Assembly (NCBI GenBank): GCA_012064385.1
Contig: QRDG01001831.1
Span: 248,001-312,000, forward strand
Length of the DNA: 64,000 nucleotides
Reading direction: 5' to 3'
From: Puccinellia tenuiflora
Lineage: Eukaryota > Streptophyta > Magnoliopsida > Poales > Poaceae
The notes below the pieces were generated by a model. It had not been told where the DNA came from, made no database searches, and worked only from the letters and a program-made list of their open reading frames with translations. Position 1 is the first letter of the stretch; each line of letters opens with the position of its first letter. The translations under genes were made by a program, and so were the position numbers. Shown piece by piece: positions 34,013 to 44,927 of this stretch.

Positions 34013-35236
34013 ACGCTGTGTCTTGCACTCTCTCTCGATGTGACCATATCCCTAACAACGGCGGCATTGCACATCCCTTGTTCTTCCCGTGGACACCGAA
34101 CTCCGAGCTGGCCCATTAGATGTTGATGGAGGACTCGGTGCCGGTGTGCGTGAAGGTGGCATGCTAGACTTGTTGGTCGAAGGAGGAGGTGCAGAACCAT
34201 GGGAGCTGGCCTCCGGTTGGCGTGGCGTCCATGAAGACGTACGACCTGTAGAAAAATTAGGCCTTGTCCGCGGTTGACGATCCTGCACTTCACGTTCAGC
34301 TTTGCAAGCAAGATGAAATAAACGGGTGATAGTATTGTACTCCTTATATTCAAGAATTGTTTGAATCTCCCTATTCAACCCACCCAAAAAGCGTGCAAAC
34401 ATAGCTTCATTATCCTCAATAATACCACAACGAATCAAACCTGTTTGCAATTCTTGATAATACTCTTCTATAGATTTTTTACCTTGTTGTAAACGGGTGA
34501 GTTTTTATAACATTTCACGCTGATAATAAGGAGGTACAAAACGAGTACGCATAGCATCTTTTAAAGCAGCCCAAGTAGTAGGAATATTATCATGATAAAG
34601 ACGACAATGTTCAGACCACCAAACAGAAGCAAAGCCAGTAAATTCACAAGTGGCGGCACAAACACGTCGATCCTCGGGATACTGTAAACATGCAAAACGT
34701 TGTTCTACTTCTAGTTCCCATGTAAGATAAGCATCAGGATTATAGCGACCCTCAAAAGGTGGAATAACTAATTTCAGTTTAGCAACATGGTCGTCTTCAC
34801 GTACCTGCGCTTACTACCGGTGTGCAAGGTTGCGTCGATGTACATGTGGACGACTCGGTGGATATTCGGCGTCCGCTGCGTATCCGTCACCATGCTCGAC
34901 GGGATTGACGACATGGCCAGCAGCAGATGCTGCCGAAGCTTGAGGGTCCTGGAGAGGTACACGACCTGCCCATGGAACTGCGGCGCCTTGCACCACGGGA
35001 GGCGGTATGCGGGGTGGCTGCAACTGTCCCAACAAGCGATCAAACTTGCCGGACAATTCAGCCAAGGTGGTGTTGACGTTGTCGAACTTCGCATTGAAAG
35101 CAACCTCCAAGCCATCGATCTTGTCCATAGCACCACGGATCCGGTCCTCGGTGTCCAAAGCATGGTCCGTAACCATCTTCTCAAAGTGCTCCTGCAGCTC
35201 CTTGTTGGTCATTTTGATCTTCTCGTCCCCTGACAT
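34013..35236 (-). pseudogene. C1 gag with several nonsense codons
   Basis: Start ATG at 35234-35236 (MSGDEKIKMTNKELQEHF). An N-terminal coiled-coil-like segment is followed, still in one frame, by the gag domain (RFVPPYYQREML, YYQELQTGLI, FLGGLNREIQTILEYK) and a CX2C-type knuckle with GYGHIEREC. The frame carries adjacent TAG and TAA codons near 34814, TAA near 34506 and TAG at 34052-34054, all without a frame change. Several of these fit C-to-T or G-to-A changes in CAG or CAA codons, as expected for methylated, silenced copies. Confidence 0.85.
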
Positions 35237-36382
35237 GATTAGTAGAAAACAAGAAACAAATACAAGTATATGTTCCTATCGACTACTAGGGTGTGGTAGA
35301 AAACACGCAATCCGTCAAGCAAAATATAAAGCTCTTACAAGTTCCTTATCAAGCAGGAGAGCGTCACGGCAACCACAAAGATCAGCACTCCGAAGATTGG
35401 ACAAAGCGATCACCAGGCGAGGTACAAAGCACGTAGGAGAAATCTGTGGAGCTTTAGGACGGCTTTATATATGGTATAGCAATAATCAAAACAGGAATGC
35501 AAGTTGAAACAACGCTCAACGACGGTACCGTGCTGGTCCTAGGCTAGACCGTACTAGAGACGCGAGCCGAGGGCACCGACGAAGTCACGGCGCGGCATAA
35601 TGAGGCCACACAAAAACAGCTCTCAACAGCAAGATATAAGTGAAGATCACAGAAAAGTAACAGGTACGTGAGTAAGATACCCACAACAATATGCACTGAA
35701 AGTGAGATGGTATGCTCTGTGAAGCATGCGACGCGCTGAAAACGCGAAAAAGTCGCAAAAATATCACTATGATGACAACTGTCTCAAAAGAATCCCCGTA
35801 CTGAAAAACGAGGGTAGGCTCAATTTATTTTTTATAGATGAGTGGGGCGACGCAAGCAAGGATTAACCGAGTTGAACTCTACCTCGTTACGTAGAATTGG
35901 CGGATAAGGAAACAAGCGGAAAAGTACTCTCCCAAAACCCTAACCCTAATTGATCTGGCGGCGCAACAAGGGGTGTGGCGGCAAGAAGGAGGGTATGGGG
36001 GCGAGGGTACGATGGAGTAGGGGTGGTCGGTGTTGGCGACGGAAGGTTGTGGCGGATGGTGGTGGCGGACAGGTGGTGGCAGAAGTTGAACTGCGACGTG
36101 CAAAAGGTGCGGCGGCGGTGACTAGATGTGACACAAACTCGAAACTCTAAAGGAAGTAGACGCTACGACCAGCACTTTGACACGACGATGCAGACGAAGA
36201 TTCAACAATGCAATACACTGAAAAGATTATGCAACAGGTCCGGACTGGTTCTTAGGACGGAATGATCTAACCCTAATATTTTTTTTGGCTTTTTTTCGTG
36301 GACTGTAGGTATGAAGAAACAGATGCAATCTATACTAGTAAAACTGTAAATCTCACCGATCAACCTAAAATCTGATACCACT

Positions 36383-36523
36383 TGATATGGCTAAGGTAGT
36401 CCGATCTTTCGATGAGATAGAGATACGTCGATTTTGGTGGAGTTCGACCTTGGCGATCTGACTTCCACGTACTAGTACGCAGCGCCTATGCAATCGCTAA
36501 ACCAATCTCCGGGAGTTACCAAT
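36383..36523 (-). repeat. C1 5' LTR, first 141 bp (cut by C2)
   Basis: Identical to 29585-29725 except for three transitions. It ends in CCAAT, the target of the C2 insertion. The remaining 780 bp are not found in the window and should lie beyond C2 and D. Confidence 0.88.
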
Positions 36524-37516
36524 TGATGTAGGGCTAGGCCCGATCTTCACGGATTTGAGGGGAAAAGGGGATGAACACGAAGAACACGGAGGGGTAGTGA
36601 GGGAGATTCGGGGGCAAAACACAAGGATAACTAGCAAATCCTGCTAAGAACTCCACCCAACAACAAACCCTCAAAAGGTAGCCTTTGGATCGAAGAATCA
36701 AAGCCAAACTTACTCTTGTTGAAACCGATTGCTCTTACCGGCCGGTCCACCGATCCAATAGAATCACCGCAGTGAAAGATTGGTTTGCACTACTAGAGAC
36801 ACCGCAGTGAAAGAGTAGCAACAACAAGATCTACCTCAACGAGGCACCCTAGCTACGAGGGAGGAGGAGCATAGCTCACACAAGTCTCAAATTCCGTCTA
36901 ACCTTCGAATGGGGAAAGTGGAAAGCTATTTATAGTCTATTACAAAACGGGGCAGGAAGGTGGGGATCCGGCCTGGGGGCCGGCCTAGGCCGGCCTGGAG
37001 GCCGGCCGGCACAGGTGGAGGTCCGGCCTGGAGGCCGGCTGCATCGGGTGGAGGTCCGGCCTGGAAACCGGCCTAGGCCGGCCTGGAGGCCGGCTGCGTC
37101 GGGTGGAGGTTCGGCCTGGGGGCCGGCTTAGGCCGGCCTGGAGGCCGGCTGCGTCGGGTGGAGGTCCGGCCTGGGGGCCGGCCGGCTGGGGTGGGGGTCC
37201 GGCCTGGGGGCCAGCCCAGGCCGGCCTGGAGGCCGGCTGGCTCCGCCTTGAGCTTTTGCCTCCTTCTTCCTCTTCTTGCCCATCTTCTTGGATCTCCTCT
37301 TGGCCATCTTCTTGACTCCATTGTGGGTCATCATCCGGGTGGATCCTGAGTATACACAAGGTACCGGCATGAAGTAGCAAACCATTCAAAGGGAGGTCGA
37401 GATCACACATCGAGAGGAGCGAGGTCACCTTTTCATGAAGAGCCTTGACTCTTGATCTTGTCATTGGGCCATTTGGCGTGGTGTCCATGGTGTTGTCCAC
37501 ATGTGGGGCTACATCA
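36524..37516 (-). repeat. C2 3' LTR with GGCCGG minisatellite and pol tail
   Basis: 993 bp, TGATGTAGGGCT to GGGGCTACATCA on the plus strand. On the minus strand a purine tract (AAGGGGGGGAGA) precedes it. The U3 part encodes a tail with NGPMTRSRVKALHEKV (37400-37500), then passes into the GC-rich repeats at 36967-37245, which translate as Pro/Arg/Gly-rich low complexity. CTATTTATAG at about 36928 is the likely promoter TATA, read on the minus strand. Confidence 0.9.
36967..37245. repeat. GGCCGG minisatellite (about 55-bp units) in the C2 U3
   Basis: Units of the form CCGGCCTGG(G/A)GGCCGG then CCTAGGCCGG, CCTGGAGGCCGG and a CTGCRTCGGGTGGAGGT spacer. The core CCGGCCTAGGCCGG is a perfect 14-bp palindrome. 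The same repeat occurs in H (27685-27866), both E LTRs and the terminal inverted LTR. Confidence 0.9.
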
Positions 37517-38758
37517 TCTCCCCCCCTTCGGAAAGAGTCGTCTTCGACTCGGCATCCTCTTGAACGCTTGCATCTCCGTGGAAAGGTGATAGGTCGGCGA
37601 CGTTGAACGTGTCGTGCACCAAGTACTTGGAGGTTGGGATGTCGATCTTGTAGGCGTTGTCGTTGATGCGCTTGAGCACTTTGAAAGGCCCGTCACCTTT
37701 GAGGTTTGGCTTGATTAATGCGCGAACAATTTCCCAACCTTTGAGGTTTGGCTTGATTAATGCGCGAACAATTTCCCAACCTTTGAGGTTTGGCTTGATT
37801 AATGCGCGAAGGAGAGTTGATAAGCTTCGATTCACCACCTCGGTTTGGCCATCGGTTTGTGGGTGGTAAGCGGTGGAGAAGAGGAGCTTGACTCCCAGCT
37901 TTGCCATCAATGCCTTCCAAAAGTAGCTTGTGAACTTGACATCTCGGTCCGAAACAATGGTCTTCGGCACTCCATGTAGACGAACAATTTCCCTGAAGAA
38001 CAAAGCTGCAATGTGTGAAGCATCGTTGGTCTTATTGCAAGGAATAAAGTGTGCCATTTTAGAGAAGCGATCGACAACAACAAATATTGAATCTTTGCCA
38101 TTTTTCGTTCGAGGTAATCCTAAGACGAAATCCATGCTAATGTCGTACCAAGGTGTGTGTGGTATTGGTAAAGGCATATAAAGACCATGAGAGTTCAACG
38201 TGGACTTAGCTTTGAGGCAAGTTGGGCAACGACGCACCAAGCGCTCCACATCACGCGTCATCCTTGGCCAAAAGTAGTGTGTAGATAGCATGGCGAGTGT
38301 CTTGTCACGTCCAAAGTGTCCCATGAGGCCTCCACTATGTTATTCCTGTAGAAGTAACAAACGGAGTGAGGACTCGAGAATGCATAGTTCGTTAGCCTTA
38401 AACAAGAAACCCTTGTGCAAGTAGAAATCATCGCAACCTTTGTCAATTGTGCACTTGGTAAAGATAGGACCAAAGAAAGAATCGGAAGCATAGAGTTCTT
38501 TAAGGTCATCAAGACCCAAAACATTGATTTCAAGTTGGGTGAGTAAGATCATCTTGCAGGAAAGAGCATCCACAACTATATTGTCCTTGCCTTTTTTGTA
38601 CTTCACCACATAGGGAAAAGACTCGATGAATTCAACCCATTTGGCATGCCTTTTGTTCAAATTGGCTTGGGTTTTCAAATATTTCAATGATTCGTGATCG
38701 GAATGGATAACAAACTCTTTGGGCCAAAGGTAGTGTTGCCACACTTCCAAAACACGGA
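37517..38758 (-). pseudogene. C2 pol: RNase H end and integrase with internal deletion
   Basis: Encodes EVWQHYLWPKEFVIHSDHES and FIESFPYVVKYKKGKDN (RNase H), then the integrase zinc region (GGLMGHFGRDKT, CPTCLKAKST) and core (WYDISMDFVLGLPR, TIVSDRDVKF, DGQTEVVNRSL). An in-frame TAA near 38340 interrupts it. After VNRSLSTLLRALIKPNLKGW the expected roughly 100 residues up to DGPFKVL are missing and replaced by a 42-bp tandem repeat. It ends near TLSEGG at the purine tract. This copy cannot make a working integrase. Confidence 0.88.
37696..37811 (-). repeat. 42-bp tandem repeat at a deletion in C2 integrase
   Basis: CCTTTGAGGTTTGGCTTGAT and following recurs at 37696, 37738 and 37780 (third unit partial). 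It translates as repeats of RALIKPNLKGWEIV. It sits exactly where the core-to-tail section of integrase is missing, so deletion and repeat expansion probably arose in one repair event. Confidence 0.92.
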
Positions 38759-40411
38759 CTAAGGCATAGAGTTCCTTGTCGTAGATTGGTTGTTTAGGCG
38801 AGCACCATCAAGTTTTTCGCTATAATAGGCAACGGGACGGCCACATTGCATGAGGATGCCACCGATGCCAAGGCCACTAGCGTCACACTCAAGTTCAAAG
38901 GTTTTGGAGAAATCCGGCGAGGCAAGTAAAGGAGCTTCGGTCAATCTCTTCTTGAGTTCATTGAAAGCCGATTCTTGAGCATTGCCCCAAATGAAGGGTA
39001 CATTCTTTTTGGTAAGCTCATTCAAGGGGCAAGCAATTGTGCTAAAATCTTTCACAAAGCGGCGGTAAAACCCAAACAAACCAAGGGCGCTACGAAGTTG
39101 AGCAAGATTAGTTGGCGGTGGCCAATTTATGATTGCCTCAATCTTAGAGGTGTCAACTTCAATCCCTTTGGAAGAAACTACATAACCCAAAAACACAAGC
39201 TTGTCGGTACAAAAGGTGCATTTCTTGAGGTTGGCAAAAAGCGAAGCATTACGAAGGGCCAACAAAACTTGCTTCACATGGTCGACATGTTCATGCAAAG
39301 ATTTGCTATAAACAAGGATGTCATCAAAGTAGACAACCACAAACTTGCCAATGAAAGCGCGCAAGACGTGATTCATAAGACGCATAAATGTTGAAGGAGC
39401 ATTGGAAAGACCAAAGGGCATGACAAGCCACTCATAAAGACCAAGTTTTGTTTTAAATGCGGTTTTCCATTCATCTCCTTCGTGCATACGGATTTGGTGA
39501 TAGCCACTTTTCAAATCAGTTTTGGAGAAGATAGTGGCACCACTAAGCTCATCTAGCATGTCATCAAGTCGTGGGATAGGATGTCGATACCTCACCGTGA
39601 TATTGTTGATGGGACAGCAATCTATGCACATTCGGAGTGTGTCGTCTTGCTTGGGGACGAGGATGACCGGAACGGCGCACAGACTCAAGCTTTCACGAAC
39701 ATGTCCCTTGGCGAGGAGTTCTTGAATTTGGCGCTCGATCTCCTTTGTCTCCTCAGGGTTGGTGCGGTATGGCGCTCTATTGGGTAGAGGGGCGCCGGGA
39801 ATGAGGTCGATGCGATGCTCGATTCCACGGAGGGGAGGAAGTCCTTGAGGTAGCTCATCCGAAAAGACATCTTTGAATTCCTGCAAAATAGACAACATAG
39901 ACGAAGGAACTTGGGTTAAGTCGTTAGTGTCTTTGCCATCTCCTTTGCATAAGAGCACGAAGTGGAAAGTGGATGGGTTTGCTCTCACTTCTCTCATCTC
40001 ACTTTTGGTGGCTAACAATACTACGCCGGGACTCACTCTTTTCCCTTTCTCACTCATATTTGGCTTGTGGCTCTCACTCACATGAATGTGGTTCGCTCTC
40101 TCACCACTCAACTCACTAGAGGATTGTTTTTCTTGTGCTCTTACAATTGTCTTGGCATTGTCGGCGATGATTTGGCTTGGAGTCATTGGGCGGAGCACTA
40201 GGATCTTATAGTTCCATTTGAAGCTATAGTAGTTGGTGCGCCCATCATGAGTAGCGGCCTTGTCAAATTGCCAAGGACGGCCAAGAATTAAGTGGCAAAC
40301 CGGCATTGGTACCACATCACAATCCACCGTGTCCTCGTAAGAGCCAATCTTGAAGGATACTTGAACCGTGTGTTGGATCTTCACGGTGCCGGAGTCACTA
40401 AGCCATTGCAC
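38759..40411 (-). pseudogene. C2 pol: protease end, reverse transcriptase and RNase H start
   Basis: Encodes LILGRPWQFDKAATHDGR, the hinge DVFSDELPQGLPPLRGIEH, the reverse transcriptase (VILVPKQDDTLRMCIDCCPI, IFSKTDLKSGYHQIRM, MPFGLSNAPSTFMRLM, catalytic VVYFDDILVYS near 39335) and the RNase H start FELECDASGLGIGGIL. The usual K-D-G and C-R-A-I motifs are altered to KQDD and CCPI, which suggests loss of constraint. Frameshifts at both ends separate it from gag/protease and from the integrase section. Confidence 0.92.
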
Positions 40412-42107
40412 ATGGTAAGGATTGGGTGCTTCTTGTACGTCAAGTTGAGTTTCTCACATAGCTCCTTGCTTGCCAAGTTGTGACAACTCCCACCATCAAT
40501 GATTACCTTGATTGATTTGCCGTTGATGCCGGCCTTGGTTTGGAACAAGTTGCATCTTTGAGCGTCATCACCTTGGTTGATTGTAGTCAAGACTCGAGTG
40601 ACAACTAGAGTGGGGTTGGGGTCACCATCACAATAGATGTAGTCATTGGCGTCATCCAAGCTTTGCATCGTGGCCACCTTGTTCAATGCGTGGTACTCAT
40701 CTTCACTCATAGACTCATAGTCTCCATTGTCATTGATGATCATCACCTTCTTGTTGGTGCACTCAAATGACTTGTGCCCTTGACCTCCACACTTGTAGCA
40801 AGTGATATATGACTTGGCGGCTTGGGGTGAGGGCGTCGTCTTCTTGGATGTTGTAGTGGGTTGCGGTGTAGGACTTTTGATATTGCCTTGAGCTTGGACT
40901 TGAGTGATGGGTTGTGTTGATGATGAAGCTCTAGTGGCGAAGAAGGACTTGGCCTTGACATACTTGAGTTCTTCGGCGACTTGGCGCTCGGCCTTCATGG
41001 CTTGATGAACTAGCTCAACAAGGTTCTCATAAGGTTGGAATTCCACTATCTTCTTTATTGGGTACGTGAGGCCGTTCAAGAAACGTGCCATTGATTGTTC
41101 CTTGGACTCTACAATGTGTGCGCGGGAGAGAGTTGACTCCATCTCCTTGTAGTACTCGTCGACCGTCTTAAGACCTTGCTTAAGTTCTTGTAGCTTCTTG
41201 TATAAATCTCGTGCATAATGATGTGGCACAAAGCGCTTGTACATTTCCTTCTTCATGTCATTCCATGTGTCGATTGGGTCTTCAAATGAGGCTTGGAGTT
41301 GTTCCCACCATAGTTGTGCATAGCCTTCGAACTCGAGGGATGCGAGGTCAACTCGTTTGTCTTGCGGCACCTTGTAGACTCGAAATAGTTTGGAGACCTT
41401 GGATTCCCATGCAATGTAGTCTTCCGGGTCGTTGGTGCCATGGAACTTAGGAATGATGAGCTTTGGGGTATTGAAACGGTTTTTGTGATCATCCTCATCA
41501 TCATCATCATGGTGGCGATGGCGGTCGCGGTGACGATGCCTTGGGTGGTGGCGTGGAACGTAATCCTCGTCATCTTCAAGATCAACATGATTGTCGGCCA
41601 ATGGCACTCGGCAGGCTCGATGTGGAGGTAGGTCATGACGATGATGTCGATTGTCCTCATGGCGGTGTGGGGATCCAAGTTAACATTTGGAATTGGAATT
41701 TCTTGTCGATGGCGATTTTGATTTTGTTGATGGTGTACGATCGCTTGGGGGTGCGGCTCTTCTTGACGATGTTGGTCTTGGTGTTGGTGATGGTCCAAGT
41801 TCGCTTGTTGATTAGGCATCTCTTGGCGATGGCGCTCTTGGCGATGGCGATGCCCTTGATCATTCTCACTCCGTGCGTGGCTTCTTGCGGTGGAGTGGCG
41901 AGAGCTTCGCGAACTTGACCTTGAAGAGCGACTATGATCTCGCTCGAGGAGCTTGCTCATGGAATCTTGGATTTGAGCAAAGCGCTCATTGTTTTCATAT
42001 TGAGCGGCTTGATGGCGCTCCTCATAGCGACGTAAGTTGTCGTCGATGTACCTCCTAAGGGCCTCCGCTTGTTTGCCGATGTCGGCGTCTTGTTCTTCCC
42101 TAGCCAT
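40381..42107 (-). pseudogene. C2 gag and protease active site
   Basis: Start at the ATG 42105-42107 (MAREEQDADIGKQAEALRRY), giving an N-terminal helical region rich in Arg, Ser, His and Gln. A frameshift near 41640 moves the gag core to a second frame: DDEDYVPRHHPRHRHRDRHR, IIPKFHGTNDPEDYIAWESK, FEGYAQLWWEQLQ, RFVPHHYARDLYKKLQELK, then the knuckle CYKCGGQGHKSFEC and the protease IKVIIDGGSCHNLASKELCE. The frame ends at 40381, where another shift leads to the polymerase part. Confidence 0.88.
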
Positions 42108-42708
42108 GATAAGCAAACACAAGTGATATGTGGAATATGTGGTGGCTAATAATCGCTCTTATCTTGGTTGATAGTATTGGACCAATGGGCCTGCCTTCCG
42201 AGACAAAGGTGTCACAAGAGTAAGAGTTGGTTGATTAGTGATCCAAAAGCGACTCACACACACACTTATGAGGAGCTTAGGTATGGTAAAGTGGCAAGAA
42301 ATCGAAACGAAACCAACGAAAAGGCTATTGCAAGAAGTGGAGGATAACCACAAAGATCAAGAAACAAAAGAGACTATCCACACAATCCGAGAAAGAAAGG
42401 AGACTCACACGTGGAGACACATGGATGGTGCGACTATGGGAAAGAGCAACTTGGACCTAACGAAGACTATGCTCGTGCCGCACCACCTCTCGAAGGACAA
42501 CTAGCTCAAGTGTATGGAAAGGAGCACCCGATTTGCACAAGTGGACCCGTTTCTCTATTGGGTATTGGAGCTTTGGGATCGCCAGGATCACGGCTCGGCT
42601 TTTCTCTTTTTTTTTGAATCTTTTCTATTTCTCTTTTGCTTTTATGCTTTTGCCCGAGCCGAGTCCGCTACAACTAGATGCTCACAAGATGATGATATGG
42701 TCACTTGG
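42108..42708 (-). other. C2 5' leader, cut by D
   Basis: About 600 bp upstream of the C2 gag start on the minus strand, without primer site or LTR. I infer it is the untranslated leader; its outer part and the 5' LTR are displaced or lost behind D and the assembly gap. Confidence 0.5.
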
Positions 42709-43607
42709 TGATGAGGACATCCCTAGCTCTTATACACTTTCTCCAATTGAAGATGTTGCTGTTCAAGACAAACCAAATGAATTGAGGATTGGACCAATGA
42801 CAAGATCAAGAACCAAGTTATTAGAACAGCAGGTGAACTCACTCCTATTAGAATATGGTGCTTGTGATTCTGAGAATTTTATACTACCTAAATCTATGCA
42901 TTTATGTATGATCAGGATTATTGATAACACAAGCGTTCATGGAGGAGAGGAGCAGCAAGGCGTGGAGGACATGGATGATCACATGAAGAACAAGCAGAAT
43001 TCCATGGAGAATAAAATCCAGAACAAACACAACAAGTGCTTGAGGGAGGAGAGGGAGGCAGGAGCACAAGTGGAGAGACAAGTTGGAGGCGCACCACACT
43101 TTGTTGCTGCACCAAGAGAGGAGTCCTACTAGGGGTAGGACTTGGACCTGCGTGTTCCTTTTAGGCCGAACCCAATTGGGTCGGTTTGTATCAGTTTGGG
43201 TTGCACCCCAACCCGAGTCAGACTAGTCATGGTGCGCCCCAGCCCTTGGGCCGCACCCCTTCCCCTTTATATACTCCCTTGCTGCGCATTGGAGGGTTAG
43301 ACTACGATAAACTAAAACCCTAGATTTCTAGATTGAACTGCTAAGCATTCATCTTGAAGTATTGTTACTGCTTGCAAATTCTGCGTGTTATCTGCTGTTC
43401 CATTGGGAATAAGGAGGTACAGGACCACTTGTAGTCGGTGGCTACTTGTGCAAGCGTGTGGAGTTGAGAATATCCTTGGGGTTGCAATCTGTTGCATTGG
43501 CAATAGGGATCAGCCGGGAGAGTTCATCAGTATCACACGAGTTATCGATTCATCAATCCATCCTCTACATCATCATCTCACTGAGAAGATTGGGCCAACC
43601 CTTATCA
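42709..43607 (+). repeat. D 5' LTR, with orphan copy of the pol tail
   Basis: 899 bp, TGATGAGGACATCCCTAGC to CCCTTATCA. Its first 424 bp are an open frame (to 43132) with DEDIPSSYTLSPIEDVAV and GPMTRSRTKLLEQQVNSLL, the C-terminal tail that in an intact element is joined to pol through the 3' LTR. CTTTATATACTCCC at about 43264 is the likely TATA region. Confidence 0.9.
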
Positions 43608-43610
43608 TCT

Positions 43611-43623
43611 TGGTATCAGATTC
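43611..43623 (+). promoter_or_regulatory. D primer-binding site
   Basis: TGGTATCAGATTC three bases after the LTR end; initiator Met tRNA type with mismatches after the tenth base. Confidence 0.8.
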
Positions 43624-44927
43624 ACAGGTTTACTCGGTGAGATCGTTTCATCCCTTTAGTTTGAGTGATTTTATTCCTATCCAGAAAAAGCCTACAAAAA
43701 TATTAGTTCTAGATATTGCCATAGCCATAGATCAGCCCAATTTGCATCTCCTAGTTGCTGTTTGTGTTGGTCTTTGTGTTCCTTTTTTTTCTGTTTTTAG
43801 TTTCGTGTTCAGGGTTAGGGTTCTTAGTTGCTCGAGTTTCTGTTTTTTTCGAGTTGAGTCTATACCGAAAATCCCACAAAAAAAATCAGTACCGAGTTGA
43901 TCTCAAGGTTGCAATCCGAATTGAAGTAGTAGTCCTGCCGCGGCACATTTTTTGTCACTTTTCCCTGCCGCGATCTCCTACTCCGAGTTGAGCTCGAAAT
44001 CCTACCGTGCCCGACACCAAATTGCGCAACACTCCGCCGCGCTATCCTACATCTACTCGGTCTCGGTTTCCTCTGCCTGCCGCGGCACAAAATCGCTGGT
44101 TTTTCCCTGCCGCGATCACTTCCTGCCGCGCCGGCTCGGAATCAATCCGCTTTTCTGCCACGACACAAAAACGTGCAGTTTTTTCTGCCGTGATCTTCCG
44201 GTAAGTCTTTTAGTGTTTTTTTCAGTTTTCCTTTGCAATTTTCTTTAGGGTTTCAAATCTGATCCTTGTGAGACTTAGCCACAGCCATTCCACACATACA
44301 ATTAGGAGCTTACCCATAAGACTAGCTCTTTTATTTGCTCGCAGGCTGCTCACTAGATTGGTTGCCCAGTTTTGTGTTTCTGTGAAAATTTTTTTGCTAT
44401 ATCCAAAAGAGTGGAAACATCAAAGAGAGTATCAAAAAAAAAAGGAGAAAGAAGAGGCCTGTAAGTTGATCATAGCTACTGCAGTTTTTGGAGCTGTTTT
44501 ACACTACTTTTGCACTACTAATTTGAGCAATCTTGTGCCTGCTTTACATTGAGCAATTGCTAGTGTCTGTCGAGTGCATTGCAAAATTTCCATCCATATA
44601 TTTGCATTGCCACATTTGTCTCCATCCTTTGTGTGAGTTTTCCTAGGTGTGTTTTTTGTTTGTATCATCACAAACAGCAAATAGGTTGTGTACGTTGGTG
44701 TTGTTAGGTATCCCCACCAAGCTCCACCAAATACCCTGTTTGTCTTTGGGCTGGTTGTACACCTTGATATTCTCTCTTTCACATCAAGTCACATTAGTCC
44801 TGCTACTTGGTGAGTAAGTCTTTCTTTTCACTTTGGAACGGTGAGATACACCTGTCTTTGCTGCTTTTGAGTGAGTTGAGAGAGAACACCACATATATTT
44901 GTTTACTTTTTCACTAACCTATTAATC
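43624..44927 (+). other. D untranslated leader
   Basis: 1.3 kb between primer site and gag ATG with repeated CTGCCGCG(G/A)CACA words at 43935-44190 and no reading frame of interest. Long leaders are usual in plant Gypsy elements. Confidence 0.6.

Larger units (their letters stand above)
29580..36523 (-). mobile_element. Gypsy element C1 (CRM-like chromovirus), 5' LTR split by C2
   Basis: Minus-strand element. The 3' LTR is 29585-30505 (921 bp, length confirmed by the solo copy at 51605-52525) and the 5' LTR starts at 36383 but is cut after 141 bp by C2. The left target copy is GTAGT (29580-29584); the right one is not visible. Primer site TGGTATCAGA (minus) is at 36371-36380. The LTR begins TGATGAGGACATCCC in its own orientation and the polyprotein tail carries EGEDDEDIP and GPMTRARARQL, a pattern I associate with CRM elements. 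The three differences between the LTR copies over 141 bp are all transitions. Confidence 0.88.
36519..42708 (-). mobile_element. Gypsy element C2 inserted in the C1 LTR; 5' end cut by D
   Basis: Minus-strand element with a 993-bp 3' LTR at 36524-37516 and coding sequence up to the gag ATG at 42107, then 600 bp of leader that is cut at 42709 by D. The left target copy is CCAAT (36519-36523). No 5' LTR or primer site is visible. LTR end words (TGATGTAGGGCTAGGCCCG on the plus strand) match E (56298) and the inverted LTR at 63306, so these belong to one LTR family. It has frameshifts, one nonsense codon and a deletion in integrase. Confidence 0.85.

Noticed and set aside
36985..37500. Pro/Arg/Gly-rich proteins from the GGCCGG minisatellite
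   Set aside because: Only the first part is the pol tail; the remainder is translation of a GC-rich repeat that is open in several frames on both strands.
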